A DNA stretch of 64,000 nt. It comes from an uncultured Collinsella sp. Its GTDB lineage: Bacteria > Actinomycetota > Coriobacteriia > Coriobacteriales > Coriobacteriaceae. A model generated the notes under the pieces. The model saw only the letters and a list, made by a program, of their open reading frames with translations. It made no database searches and was not told the DNA's origin. Shown piece after piece: positions 33,021-41,479 of this stretch. The stretch covers positions 27,406 to 91,405 of the forward strand of contig UQZM01000002.1 in the NCBI GenBank assembly GCA_900545615.1, given 5' to 3'. The position numbers were made by a program, and so were the translations under genes. Each line of letters starts with the position of its first letter. Position 1 is the stretch's first letter.

Positions 33021-34025
33021 TTATCGGTTCTCGATGCTGCCGATGTTTTTGAGCTCGATGGAGATAAGGCCGTTGGGTTCGTTGACAAACTCGATGTACT
33101 CGGAGTTCGAGCCCATCTCGGCCGGGAAGCTGATCTCGATACCCGTGTCGGTACGGATCTTATGATTGCGCACCGCCGCGCGTTCGACCTGCTTGCGCTC
33201 CACGGGCACACGCTCAGGCACTTTCTCCTCGGTCAGTGCCGCGCGCACGTTCTCCTTGATGACCGGTTCGTCTTCAAAGACCTCATCGACGATATCCCAA
33301 GGCGGCAGCTCCTCGTCATCCTCGACCTTCTCGGCAACGGCAGCCTTAACCTTAGCGAGCGCTACAGCCGTGTTGGCACCGTGCTCCTCGGCGACCTCCT
33401 CGACCACACGCGTCACGGTGTCGATGACCTCCTTGCCCGATACGCCCGTGTCGCACTGCAGCAGGCCATCGGGGATAAGCATACGGTCCTCACCGGCAAT
33501 CTTGCGCTTCTTGTCCACGTAACCGATCTCCATGGTGCTCGCACGCACGATGGCATAGCTCGGCACCTTTTGCGAGGGGTTCGGCAGAATGGCGTAGTGG
33601 CGCGCGATGTCGTTGCGCACCTCCCCTTCCTCGCGGCCCACTTCGTGCATGAATGCCTGCTTGGAGCCCAGCAGCATCACGGCAAACCAGCGGGCATCCT
33701 CATCGTCGTCAAAATCGGCCACGAGCACGTCGGTGGACTCGGCTTTCTCGGCTTTGGTGAGCTCGGAGGAGATAAACTCCGCAATCTGCTGCGACAGATC
33801 CACGAACTCGCGCTCGCCAAAGAAATAGCCCTTGAGCTCGCCGCCAAACGCAGAGTTCTCGGCAAACGTGGCGCGTTTATTGTCGGCCGAGGTGCGCGCG
33901 CGGCGCAGATGCGTGGTCACGAAGTTGCGCACGGTACGGCTCTCGATATCGAGCTCGCGCTGGCTCATAACGTTGACGGCAGAGTCAAAGTCCAGGATAT
34001 GCAGAATCGCGTGATTGATTTTCAT
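33021..34025 (-). CDS. Nucleoid-associated protein (NdpA/YejK-like)
   Basis: This protein of about 334 residues matches the 37-kDa nucleoid-associated family. It opens MKINHAILHILDFDSAVNVM, with a central ELTKAEKAESTDVLVADFDD and later SYAIVRASTMEIGYVDKKRK. The exact role in chromosome structure is little known. I prefer the ATG at 34025 (second Met), since the upstream ATG at 34034 has its ribosome site too close. It lies upstream of the toxin-antitoxin pair on the same strand without a functional link. Confidence 0.82.
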   Translation of the reverse strand: MKINHAILHILDFDSAVNVMSQRELDIESRTVRNFVTTHLRRARTSADNKRATFAENSAFGGELKGYFFGEREFVDLSQQIAEFISSELTKAEKAESTDVLVADFDDDEDARWFAVMLLGSKQAFMHEVGREEGEVRNDIARHYAILPNPSQKVPSYAIVRASTMEIGYVDKKRKIAGEDRMLIPDGLLQCDTGVSGKEVIDTVTRVVEEVAEEHGANTAVALAKVKAAVAEKVEDDEELPPWDIVDEVFEDEPVIKENVRAALTEEKVPERVPVERKQVERAAVRNHKIRTDTGIEISFPAEMGSNSEYIEFVNEPNGLISIELKNIGSIENR

Positions 34026-34100
34026 ATACGGCATTCCGTTCTAGATTGATTTCGGCACGAACCAGTATAGCGGTCGAGCCCGCCCCAGGCGCATCGAAGA

Positions 34101-34133
34101 TTGGTGCAAACAAACCTGTCCCCAATGCACCAA
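34101..34133. repeat. Small palindromic intergenic repeat
   Basis: TTGGTGCA and TGCACCAA enclose AACAAACCTGTCCCCAA. The inner CTGTCCC also appears at 16109 and 18781, beside other palindromes of this window, so it may belong to a dispersed class. Confidence 0.5.
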
Positions 34134-34136
34134 AAA

Positions 34137-34165
34137 GGCGCCCGGATCACATGGACCCGGGCGCC
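34137..34165 (-). terminator. Terminator of the ldh gene
   Basis: GGCGCCCGG (34137-34145) pairs with CCGGGCGCC (34157-34165). In the minus direction it is followed by TTTTTGG. It lies 34 bases after the lactate dehydrogenase stop. Confidence 0.85.
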
Positions 34166-34198
34166 TTCATTGCAGCCTGCTGCTCAAACGAGCCGAAT

Positions 34199-35149
34199 TT
34201 AGCAGGAGAAGTCGACGCTGTCGATGATGTCCTTAAGAGCCTTGGCAGAGGCGGTAAGCTCATGTTGCTCGTCATCGTTCAGCGGCACGGGGACGCGGCA
34301 GACAACGCCGTCGCGGCCAACGACGGTCGGCATGGAGATGGCAAGATCGGACAGGCCATACTCGCCCACCATGAGCGAGGAGACGGGCAGAACGGTCTGC
34401 TCGTCACGCATGACAGCGGTGCAGATGCGCTTGACGGCCATGGCGACGCCATAGTAGGTGGCGTGCTTCTTCTCGATGATGGTGTAGGCAGAGTTCTTGA
34501 CGTCCTCGGCGATGCGCTTCTCGGCGGCCTCATGCTCCAGGTGGCCGTGAAGCTCACAGAAGGTGTTCAGCGGAACGCCGGCAACCTGAGCGCTGGACCA
34601 AGCGACAAACTCGGAGTCGCCGTGCTCGCCCATGACATAGGCCTGGACATCGCGCGGGTCAACCTCAACGTGGGCACCAAGCATCTGCTGCAGACGGCCG
34701 GTGTCGAGCACGGTGCCGGAGCCGATGACATGGCCCTCGGGCAGGCCGGACATCTTGATGGCAGCATAGGTCAGAACATCGACCGGGTTGGAGACGATGA
34801 GCAGAATGCCGTCGAAGCCGGACTTCTTAATCTCGGGGATAATGGACTTAAAGATGTTGACGTTCTTGTTGACCAGGTCCAGGCGGGTCTCACCGGGCTT
34901 CTGGGCAGCACCGGCGGTGACGACAATCATGGCGGCGTCGGCGACATCGGAATAATCGCCGGCGTAGATCTTCATCGGCTCGGCAAACGTCATGCCGTGC
35001 GCGATATCCAGAGCCTCGCCCTCGGCGCGATTCTTGTCCACGTCGATGAGGACCATCTCGGAGAACAGGCCACTCTGCATCAGCGCGAACGCCGAAGACG
35101 AACCGACGAAACCGCAGCCGACAATAGCGACCTTCTTCTCGTTAACCAT
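34199..35149 (-). CDS. ldh: L-lactate dehydrogenase
   Basis: This 316-residue NAD-dependent enzyme reduces pyruvate to L-lactate in fermentation. It starts MVNEKKVAIVGCGFVGSSSA with the dinucleotide-binding glycine motif. Other family features are IVVTAGAAQKPGETRLDLV, IVSNPVDVLTYAA and the catalytic His in VMGEHGDSEFVAWS. The ATG at 35149 follows GGGAG, while the longer frame to 35227 reads through a hairpin. Malate dehydrogenase is the alternative, but the loop AAQKPGETRLDLV favours lactate. It has its own terminator. Confidence 0.92.
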   Translation of the reverse strand: MVNEKKVAIVGCGFVGSSSAFALMQSGLFSEMVLIDVDKNRAEGEALDIAHGMTFAEPMKIYAGDYSDVADAAMIVVTAGAAQKPGETRLDLVNKNVNIFKSIIPEIKKSGFDGILLIVSNPVDVLTYAAIKMSGLPEGHVIGSGTVLDTGRLQQMLGAHVEVDPRDVQAYVMGEHGDSEFVAWSSAQVAGVPLNTFCELHGHLEHEAAEKRIAEDVKNSAYTIIEKKHATYYGVAMAVKRICTAVMRDEQTVLPVSSLMVGEYGLSDLAISMPTVVGRDGVVCRVPVPLNDDEQHELTASAKALKDIIDSVDFSC

Positions 35150-35171
35150 TAGAAACTCCCATCTCTCTCCA

Positions 35172-35203
35172 CAAACAAGCCGCCCGGGAACGACCCGAGC
35201 GGC
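35172..35203. promoter_or_regulatory. Hairpin in the ldh leader
   Basis: AAGCCGC and GCGGCTT with partly paired CCGGG/CCCGA inside form a stem 23 bases before the ldh start. On the minus strand it is followed by TTGTTTG. It may be a terminator of the upstream aminotransferase transcript or a leader structure for ldh. The rest of the 201-base gap shows no gene. Confidence 0.5.
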
Positions 35204-35350
35204 TTGCCGTAATCCCAATACATCCAATCGGGACTTTGATTATGCTCCTATTCGCAGGCAAATATCGACCGTTTACCGAAATTATTTGCAGGATTCGTAA
35301 AGTAACTGCACGAAATCGGTTTCGAGCTATTGACGAGCCGAAATACCTTT

Positions 35351-36514
35351 CTAATACAGGCCCGCCTCGCGAATGGCCTCGACAGCCAAAGCGATCTGAT
35401 CGGGCGGCAGAACCAGCGCCATGCGCACGTGCCCCTCGCCCGAAGGACCAAAGCTCGCGCCCGGCGTCACCACAACGCCGGCCTTCTCCATAAGCTCCTC
35501 GCAAAACGCCATGGAATCGGTGCGGCCACCGGGGAGCTTGGCCCACACAAACATAGATCCATGCGCGTTGGGACGCTCCCAGCCCAGGCCCTCAAGACCG
35601 TCGCACAGGGCATCGCGGCGCTCCTGGTACTTCAGACGCTGCGCCTCGACCTCATCGCGCGGACCGTTCAGGCAGGCGATAGCAGCCTTCTGGATCGGGA
35701 AGAACATACCAAAGTCGATCTGGCCGCGCAGCTTGGCAAAGGCAGAGACCACGTCCTCGCGGCCGACCAAAAAGCCGATACGCGCACCGGTAACGTTAAA
35801 CGACTTGGAGAGCGAGAAGAACTCCACGCCCACCTCGAGCGCGCCGGGATACTGCAAGAAGCTGCCACCCGGCTCGCCGTCGAACACGATGTCGGAGTAT
35901 GCGTTGTCATGGACGATGAGAAGGTCGTGCTCGCGGGCGAAAGCGATGATCTCCTCATAGACCTCGGGCGTGCCCACCGAGCCCACCGGGTTAGCGGGCA
36001 GCGACACGATCATATACTTGGCGCGATCGGCCACCTCGGGATCGATGCCCGCCACATAGGGCAGGTAATTATGCTCGGCGACCAGCGGATAGTACTCGAG
36101 CTTGGCGTCGGCGATCTTGGCACCCGCCTCAAAGACCGGGTAGCACGGATCGGGAACCAAAATAGTGTCGCCCGGATCGAGCAGGGCCAGGCCCAAATGG
36201 CCCACGCCCTCCTGCGTGCCGTTGCACGACTGCACCATGGACGGTGTAATGCCCGAAACGCCAAAGCGGCGCTCATAGTAATCGCACACGGCCTGCTTGA
36301 GTTCAGGCAGGTCGCGCAGGGCATACTTCCACATCTCGGGATCTTGGGCTGCTTGCGTGAGTGCCTCGACCACATGGTCGTACGGCTTAAAGTCGGGCGT
36401 GCCCACGCTCATGTTGTAAATGGTCTTGCCCTGAGCCTTCAGCGCGAGAAGCTTGTTGTTGAGCGAGGCGAAGACCTCCGCGCCAAAGCGGTCGAGACGC
36501 TGCGATGCCTGCAT
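35351..36514 (-). CDS. PLP aminotransferase, class I/II (diaminopimelate-pathway candidate)
   Basis: This 387-residue fold-type I aminotransferase starts MQASQRLDRFGAEVFASLNN. The PLP-binding Lys lies in FFSLSKSFNVTGARIGFLVG, with MSVGTPDFKPYDH, NPVGSVGT and IVHDNAYSDIVFDG as other landmarks. It resembles DapC/PatA and LL-diaminopimelate aminotransferase relatives. Since DapH-type synthesis needs N-acetyl-diaminopimelate aminotransferase, and the dap operon lies 3 kb away, this role is plausible but not proven. AAAGGTGGCACC precedes the ATG. A terminator separates it from the NAD synthetase gene. Confidence 0.9.
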   Translation of the reverse strand: MQASQRLDRFGAEVFASLNNKLLALKAQGKTIYNMSVGTPDFKPYDHVVEALTQAAQDPEMWKYALRDLPELKQAVCDYYERRFGVSGITPSMVQSCNGTQEGVGHLGLALLDPGDTILVPDPCYPVFEAGAKIADAKLEYYPLVAEHNYLPYVAGIDPEVADRAKYMIVSLPANPVGSVGTPEVYEEIIAFAREHDLLIVHDNAYSDIVFDGEPGGSFLQYPGALEVGVEFFSLSKSFNVTGARIGFLVGREDVVSAFAKLRGQIDFGMFFPIQKAAIACLNGPRDEVEAQRLKYQERRDALCDGLEGLGWERPNAHGSMFVWAKLPGGRTDSMAFCEELMEKAGVVVTPGASFGPSGEGHVRMALVLPPDQIALAVEAIREAGLY

Positions 36515-36533
36515 GGTGCCACCTTTCGATATG

Positions 36534-36564
36534 AAAAACGCGGCGCTCCGACAAGAGCGCCGCG
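36534..36564 (-). terminator. Terminator of the nadE gene
   Basis: CGCGGCGCTC (36539-36548) and GAGCGCCGCG (36555-36564) form a perfect stem, followed on the minus strand by TTTTTC. Confidence 0.9.
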
Positions 36565-36632
36565 CGATACGGGCCATCAGATTGCAAAAGTGTAACGCTT
36601 GCAACCCCCGTATTGGTTCAATTTAGCCAACC

Positions 36633-38612
36633 TTAGTCAATCGGATCGAGCGCATCGACCTGCGCAAGCCACAGACGTGAGCTGGCGTCACTCGGCATAC
36701 GCCAATCGCCGCGCGGGCTGAGCGTCACCGAGCCCACCTTGGGACCATCGGGCAGGCAGCTGCGCTTAAACTGCTGGGCAAAGAAGCGACGATAGAACGT
36801 ACGCAGCCACGTGTGGACGGTCTTGGCGTCGTAGACGCCCTCGAAGCTCTTGAGCGCCATGCGGTAGATCTTGCCCGGCTCAAAGCCAAAACGCAGCAGG
36901 TAGTAGAGGAAGTAGTCGTGCAGCTCGTACGGGCCCACCAAATCCTCGGTCTTCTGTGCAATCTCGCCATCGCCCGTGGGCGGCAGAAGCTCGGGGGACA
37001 CCGGCGTATCGAGGATATCGAGCAAGACCTCGGCAATACGCCCGCCAAAGACATCAGCCGCATAGCGCACCAGATGGCGCACAAGCGTCTTGGGCACGCT
37101 CGCGTTGACGGCGTACATGCTCATGTGGTCGCCGTTATAGGTAGCCCAGCCGAGCGCCAGCTCCGACAGGTCGCCGGTACCGATGACAAAGCCGCCAGCC
37201 TGGTTGGCCAGGTCCATCAGAATCTGCGTACGCTCGCGGGCCTGGCTGTTCTCGTAGGTCACGTCCTGCACGGCCGAATCGTGCTCAATGTCCTTAAAGT
37301 GCTGCTCCACAGCCGCGTGGATCGAAACCTCGCGGAAGCTCACACCCAGGTCGCGAGCGAGCGACTCGGCATTCGACTTGGTGCGATGCGTCGTGCCAAA
37401 ACCTGGCATGGAGACCGCCGTGATACCCGTACGCGGCAGCCCCAGCGCATCGAAGGCACGCACGGTCACAAGCAGTGCCAGCGTGGAGTCCAGGCCGCCC
37501 GAAAGACCGATGACTGCAGCCTTGGTACCCGTATGGGCAAGGCGGGTCTTGAGGCCGGCGGTTTGTAGATCGAGGATGGTCTCGCAACGCTCGGCCAGGT
37601 CGCCGTGGTCGGCCGGCACAAAAGGCGCGCGGGGGAAGACACGGTCGATATCGCAGGCATCGCGCAGGACAGGCTCTTTGGCCAGCACGCCCTCAAACGA
37701 AAACTCAACGGTCGTGGCCTCCGGCGCATCGTCGGCGCGCGTCCACGTCGTCGAGCGACGGCGCTCAGCAATCAGGCGGTCAAGGTCAACGTCGGCGATG
37801 GCCATATCGCAGGTAAGCAATTTGGTCGCGGCGAGCTTGGAGCCGTTTTCGTAGATAAGGTTCTCGCCCGCAAAGACCATGTCGGTCGTGGACTCGCCCT
37901 CGCTCGCGTCCGCGTAGGCATAAGCGCAGTACAGGCGCGCGCTCTGGTTGGAAATGAGGCTGCGGCGGTAATCCGCCTTACCGATAATCTCGTCCGAAGC
38001 CGACGGATTGAGGATCACCGTCGCACCGGCAAGCGCCATCTCGGTCGAAGGGGGCGCCGGCACCCACAGGTCCTCGCAGACCTCAACGCCCAGCACCATA
38101 TCCTCGGCACCTTCATCACAGCAGCGGTAGACAAGCCCCGAACCCAGCGGAACCGGACCCTGACCGGCAAACTCGACCCACACAGGATCTGCGGGCGCCG
38201 GAGCAAACCAGCGGCGCTCGTAGAACTCGCCATAGTTGGGCAGATACTTCTTGGCCGTGAGGCCCAAAAGCTCACCCGCACAGCACACGGCGGCGCAGTT
38301 GTAGATGTTTTCAGCCACCGCAACGGGCAAGCCAACGGTAAAGACGATCGGCAGCTCACGGGTTTCATCGAGGATGTGCACCAGCGCTGCTTCGCAGGCA
38401 TGCAGCAGCGTGCGGTTATGGAACAGATCGGCCGCGGTATAGCCGGTCAGGTTAAGCTCGGGCAGTACCAGCGCGCGAACGCCACGCCCGGCAGCATCGC
38501 GAACAGCCGCCAGCGCAACCTCGGCATTGCCCTCGACATCGGCCACGCGAATCCGCGGCGAGGCCGCCGCCACACGCAAAAAGCCATCAGACTGAGAAAG
38601 GTGAAGATTCAT
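36633..38612 (-). CDS. nadE: Glutamine-dependent NAD+ synthetase
   Basis: This 659-residue enzyme makes NAD from deamido-NAD using glutamine. The N-terminal nitrilase-type amidase (about 12-290) has the triad Glu52 (LVLPELNLTGYTAADLF), Lys121/122 (TAKKYLPNYGEF) and Cys179 (VLGVEVCEDLW). The C-terminal synthetase has the PP-loop SGGLDS at 371-376 and FVIGTGDLSELALGW. Length and order match the bacterial two-domain type. GGGAGCATTCTT precedes the ATG, and a terminator follows the stop. Confidence 0.96.
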   Translation of the reverse strand: MNLHLSQSDGFLRVAAASPRIRVADVEGNAEVALAAVRDAAGRGVRALVLPELNLTGYTAADLFHNRTLLHACEAALVHILDETRELPIVFTVGLPVAVAENIYNCAAVCCAGELLGLTAKKYLPNYGEFYERRWFAPAPADPVWVEFAGQGPVPLGSGLVYRCCDEGAEDMVLGVEVCEDLWVPAPPSTEMALAGATVILNPSASDEIIGKADYRRSLISNQSARLYCAYAYADASEGESTTDMVFAGENLIYENGSKLAATKLLTCDMAIADVDLDRLIAERRRSTTWTRADDAPEATTVEFSFEGVLAKEPVLRDACDIDRVFPRAPFVPADHGDLAERCETILDLQTAGLKTRLAHTGTKAAVIGLSGGLDSTLALLVTVRAFDALGLPRTGITAVSMPGFGTTHRTKSNAESLARDLGVSFREVSIHAAVEQHFKDIEHDSAVQDVTYENSQARERTQILMDLANQAGGFVIGTGDLSELALGWATYNGDHMSMYAVNASVPKTLVRHLVRYAADVFGGRIAEVLLDILDTPVSPELLPPTGDGEIAQKTEDLVGPYELHDYFLYYLLRFGFEPGKIYRMALKSFEGVYDAKTVHTWLRTFYRRFFAQQFKRSCLPDGPKVGSVTLSPRGDWRMPSDASSRLWLAQVDALDPID

Positions 38613-38711
38613 AAGAATGCTCCCGTGCGTAAACGCTATTCAACACAATTAGCAAGCCCTATTGTAGTTCAACCGCCGGGTGGAACCGCATCCCACCAAC
38701 TTGGTGAGCAA

Positions 38712-38739
38712 TTGATGAGTTGATGGTATCTGTTAAATG
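38712..38739 (+). promoter_or_regulatory. Possible promoter for the membrane protein gene
   Basis: TTGATG (38712-38717) and TAAATG (38734-38739) are 16 bases apart, 77 bases before the start at 38816. This is the best match in the 203-base gap between divergent genes. Confidence 0.35.
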
Positions 38740-38815
38740 TCACGTACGATTCACATCTGGTGGGTACCCTGATGGCTACACGAAACGAAGCAGATTTACA
38801 CCGGGAGGACCCCGT

Positions 38816-39769
38816 ATGACAACCAAGTACACCGACGCGCCGCGCACGCGCGTCATGACGCCGGCATCGCTCAACAACGGCGTACACGAGAACCATTCCA
38901 TTGGACAGACCATGGCCATCGCGCCCAAAAAGGGCCTGTTCGACGACATTTCCATTCCCCAGATCATCGCCGGCGCCGCAGCTGCCGCCACGAGCGTGGC
39001 GCTTGCTTCAAAGATCGGCATTGCCGGCTCGGTGATTGGTGCCGCTGTGAGCTCAGTCATCACTGTTGTGTCCTCGCAGGTCTATCGCCACTTTATCTCC
39101 GCCAGCGCCGAAGCAATCAAGGGCACGCATGCCGCTGTCGACTACCCTGCCGGCGCCTACGAGCCCGTTGAGCCCGATGTCGAGGAGCACCTAGGTGGCG
39201 CCGCGACCAGGCAGGAGATGCGCCAGGTTGCGGGACGCGCGACCACGGCGCGCGTCGCCCCCAACAGCCTGCGCGCCAAGGCGGCGGCAGAGCGCAGCCA
39301 GACACAAAAGAAGGTCATCGTCTTCTCGATCGCCATCGCCATCGTCGCGGTCATCGCCTGCGCCGGCGCCATCCTTATCACCACTGCCGGTGAGGGTCTG
39401 GGCGAGCGTCCCGAGCCAATCCTGTCGTCGCGCACGACCGAGAGCGATGCAAATGGCAACACTCAGCCGCAGGATCAGCAGGCACAGACGGACGACACGC
39501 AAGACAGTCCTACCTCTGCCAATTCGTCCTCGAACACCCAAAACCAATCGCAGGGCACCGATTCCTCTACGGCCAACAGTGGCACGCCGTCCGGCACGAC
39601 CGACTCAAGCCAAACGACTGACGGTTCACAGCCGAACACGGGAGGCCAGACGAGCGACACCACGTCGGGAACGGGCACGGCAGACAGTAACAACACCAAC
39701 AGCTCGAGCGGAACCGCTTCCGGCACGGCATCTGACAACTCGAGCCAAGGCACGGCATCGGGCAACTAA
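38816..39769 (+). CDS. Membrane protein with Ser/Thr-rich outer tail, unknown
   Basis: This 317-residue protein has a polar N terminus, a long small-residue hydrophobic stretch (about 45-80, QIIAGAAAAATSVALASKIG), a second membrane helix (about 160-185, VIVFSIAIAIVAVIACAGAI) and a tail of some 130 residues made almost only of Ser, Thr, Gly, Asn, Gln and Asp. The start at 38816 has GGGAGG eight bases upstream. The tail is probably outside and disordered, like wall-spanning or glycosylated stalks. I do not recognise a family. A terminator follows. Confidence 0.7.
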   Translation: MTTKYTDAPRTRVMTPASLNNGVHENHSIGQTMAIAPKKGLFDDISIPQIIAGAAAAATSVALASKIGIAGSVIGAAVSSVITVVSSQVYRHFISASAEAIKGTHAAVDYPAGAYEPVEPDVEEHLGGAATRQEMRQVAGRATTARVAPNSLRAKAAAERSQTQKKVIVFSIAIAIVAVIACAGAILITTAGEGLGERPEPILSSRTTESDANGNTQPQDQQAQTDDTQDSPTSANSSSNTQNQSQGTDSSTANSGTPSGTTDSSQTTDGSQPNTGGQTSDTTSGTGTADSNNTNSSSGTASGTASDNSSQGTASGN

Positions 39770-39803
39770 GTACGTTTGCCTCTCATAGATAACCGACCTG
39801 TAC

Positions 39804-39840
39804 AACGGGCGCGAATCGACAGCGGTTCGCGCCCGTTTGC
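39804..39840 (+). terminator. Terminator
   Basis: AACGGGCGCGAA (39804-39815) pairs with TTCGCGCCCGTT (39826-39837), ending with TTTGCC. Confidence 0.85.
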
Positions 39841-39909
39841 CTTGGGCGCCGCCATGGCGAACGCTATGCGATGGTAAGATGCTTTACATGTGTAAAGAGG
39901 AGATTTGCC

Positions 39910-41268
39910 ATGAGCAAGACAATAGTTAGGCCCACGCTTTCGCTGGGCAACCACATCTATCTGTATCGCCTGCTACGCGATGCGATTGGATGCGGCAAGC
40001 AAACGTTTATGACGCAGGTCGAGGAGGCGCTCGCCGCAGGCGACATGACTGCTTATGACCTGGGCTTCGAGTCCACGCGCGAGCTGCTCGAGGAGCTCGA
40101 CGACTGCATTAAGCTGACCGTCTTTAAAGGCGGCCGCCTGTATGCCACGGTCATCGCCAACGAGGCCTGGGATGCTGCGCTTGCCAAGGGCGAGGACAAG
40201 CCCAAGACCGCCAAGGGCGCCAAGCAGTCCTACAAAAAGAAAAAGCGCGGTGAGAAGGACCTCAAGGCCGTGCGCCCCAAGCACGTTAAACGTCCTGAGC
40301 CCGAACCCGAACCCGTGGCTGAAGCTGTGCCGGAGCCCGAGCCCGAGCCCGAGACAGAGATCGAAGTCGCTATCGAGGTGACGGCAGAAGCCAGAACCGA
40401 AATCGCCGCCACGACCGATCCCGAAGTTATGTCAGAGCAGGAAGCCACTGCGGGGCTCAACGAGGCTCCCAAGTCGACAACCGAAGAAGCCGCTAACCAA
40501 CCCGAGGCGCCTGCGTTCCAAAACAGCGATATCTTTGGCGACGAGGCCGAGGACGAACAGCCCGACGAGCCCGCTGATCAAGACGCTACCGAGTCGGCGC
40601 CGGAGCCCGAGACGCCGCAGCCCGCCATCTCGCTCACGGTCGTCTACGACCCCGAGAACGCCAATGCCGGCATCACCACCATGGCATCCACGACCATCGA
40701 GGCAAAGTCGAGCGTCGAGAACGAGAACGCGACGCAGGTTGAGGTTGAAACCGCAGTTGCAGACGCGCCCGTCACCGTGAAGCCCGCAGATTCCACAACC
40801 AAGCCGAAGACGACGCTGGAGCCCGCAGATTCCACAATCAAGCCGGAAGCGACGCCGGAGCCCGCACCCGTCATCGAATCCGTGCCCGCCGCTGTTTGCG
40901 ACCAAATTCCCGCACCGGCACCGTCTCCGGCCCCCGCTGCAGCACCGGCCCCCGCACCCGCAGCACCGACCATCCCCAAGGACTTCCCCATCGATTTCGC
41001 AACCGAGGTCTTCTGCCCCGGCCCGCTTCTGCACGAGCTATCGACCTATCTCCCCTACGGCGCCGACACGCTCGGTATCGTCGGCGAGTACTACTGGATC
41101 GCCCGCGAGCGCGGTACCATCGAGGCCGCGCGAAACCGCGCAAGCTTCCCCCTGCACTACACGCAGGCCGGCGAGCGCCACGAAGTCACCGTGCGCATCC
41201 GCCGCAACACCACCGGCGGCCTCGGAGCCACCTGGGTCATCGACAAGGTCGAAGAACCAAACGAATAG
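39910..41268 (+). CDS. Unknown protein with Pro/Glu/Ala-rich centre and two conserved ends
   Basis: This 452-residue protein has a folded N terminus (about 1-95: RPTLSLGNHIYLYRLLRDAI, then FESTRELLEELDDCIKLTVF), a basic patch (KQSYKKKKRGEKDLKAVRPK), a long low-complexity region rich in Pro, Glu, Ala and Thr (about 130-355), and a C-terminal domain (about 355-452: FPIDFATEVFCPGPLLHELS, then HYTQAGERHEVTVRIRRNTT). It has neither signal peptide nor membrane helix. The start at 39910 has AGAGGAG upstream. The two ends may bind different partners through a flexible arm. The family is not recognised. Confidence 0.7.
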   Translation: MSKTIVRPTLSLGNHIYLYRLLRDAIGCGKQTFMTQVEEALAAGDMTAYDLGFESTRELLEELDDCIKLTVFKGGRLYATVIANEAWDAALAKGEDKPKTAKGAKQSYKKKKRGEKDLKAVRPKHVKRPEPEPEPVAEAVPEPEPEPETEIEVAIEVTAEARTEIAATTDPEVMSEQEATAGLNEAPKSTTEEAANQPEAPAFQNSDIFGDEAEDEQPDEPADQDATESAPEPETPQPAISLTVVYDPENANAGITTMASTTIEAKSSVENENATQVEVETAVADAPVTVKPADSTTKPKTTLEPADSTIKPEATPEPAPVIESVPAAVCDQIPAPAPSPAPAAAPAPAPAAPTIPKDFPIDFATEVFCPGPLLHELSTYLPYGADTLGIVGEYYWIARERGTIEAARNRASFPLHYTQAGERHEVTVRIRRNTTGGLGATWVIDKVEEPNE

Positions 41269-41269
41269 C

Positions 41270-41314
41270 AAGACGCGGCGAACGCCACAAAACGTTCGCC
41301 GCGTCTTTATTTTT
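41270..41314 (+). terminator. Terminator
   Basis: AAGACGCGGCGAACG (41270-41284) pairs perfectly with CGTTCGCCGCGTCTT (41293-41307), followed by TATTTTT. Confidence 0.92.
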
Positions 41315-41315
41315 C

Positions 41316-41476
41316 CAGGTTGAGCATAAGTCAGCGAAAATGTCCCAGAGCGAGCAAGGTGACGTGAAAGAGGAGCGCCGCGTACTTTGGTACGCAAGCG
41401 ACGATTGAACGTCAGATTGCCGCTCTGGGACATTTGCAGCGTCGAGCAGTTACGCGGTTTGGTAAAACCGCGTAAC
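41316..41476 (-). repeat. Structured intergenic element, copy B
   Basis: The element reads on the minus strand and starts three bases after the ettA stop. Like copy A it is 161 bases long, with the hairpin GTTACGCGGTTT...AAACCGCGTAAC, TCGACGCTGCAAA, the CCCAGAGCG stem, GACGT/ACGTC, and loop strands TTCAATCGTCG and CTCCTCTTTC. The inner hairpin is GCGTAC-CAAA-GTACGC, different from copy A but like copy C. The far end shares TTTTCGCTGAC and GCTCAACCTG with copy A. Confidence 0.85.
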
Positions 41477-41479
41477 AAA

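Noticed and set aside
38676..38689. T-box-like word GGGTGGAACCGC upstream of the gene at 38816
   Set aside because: The word matches the T-box antiterminator, but only about 65 bases separate it from the divergent nadE start, so the specifier stem cannot fit, and no terminator partner or amino-acid gene follows. Chance or a remnant.
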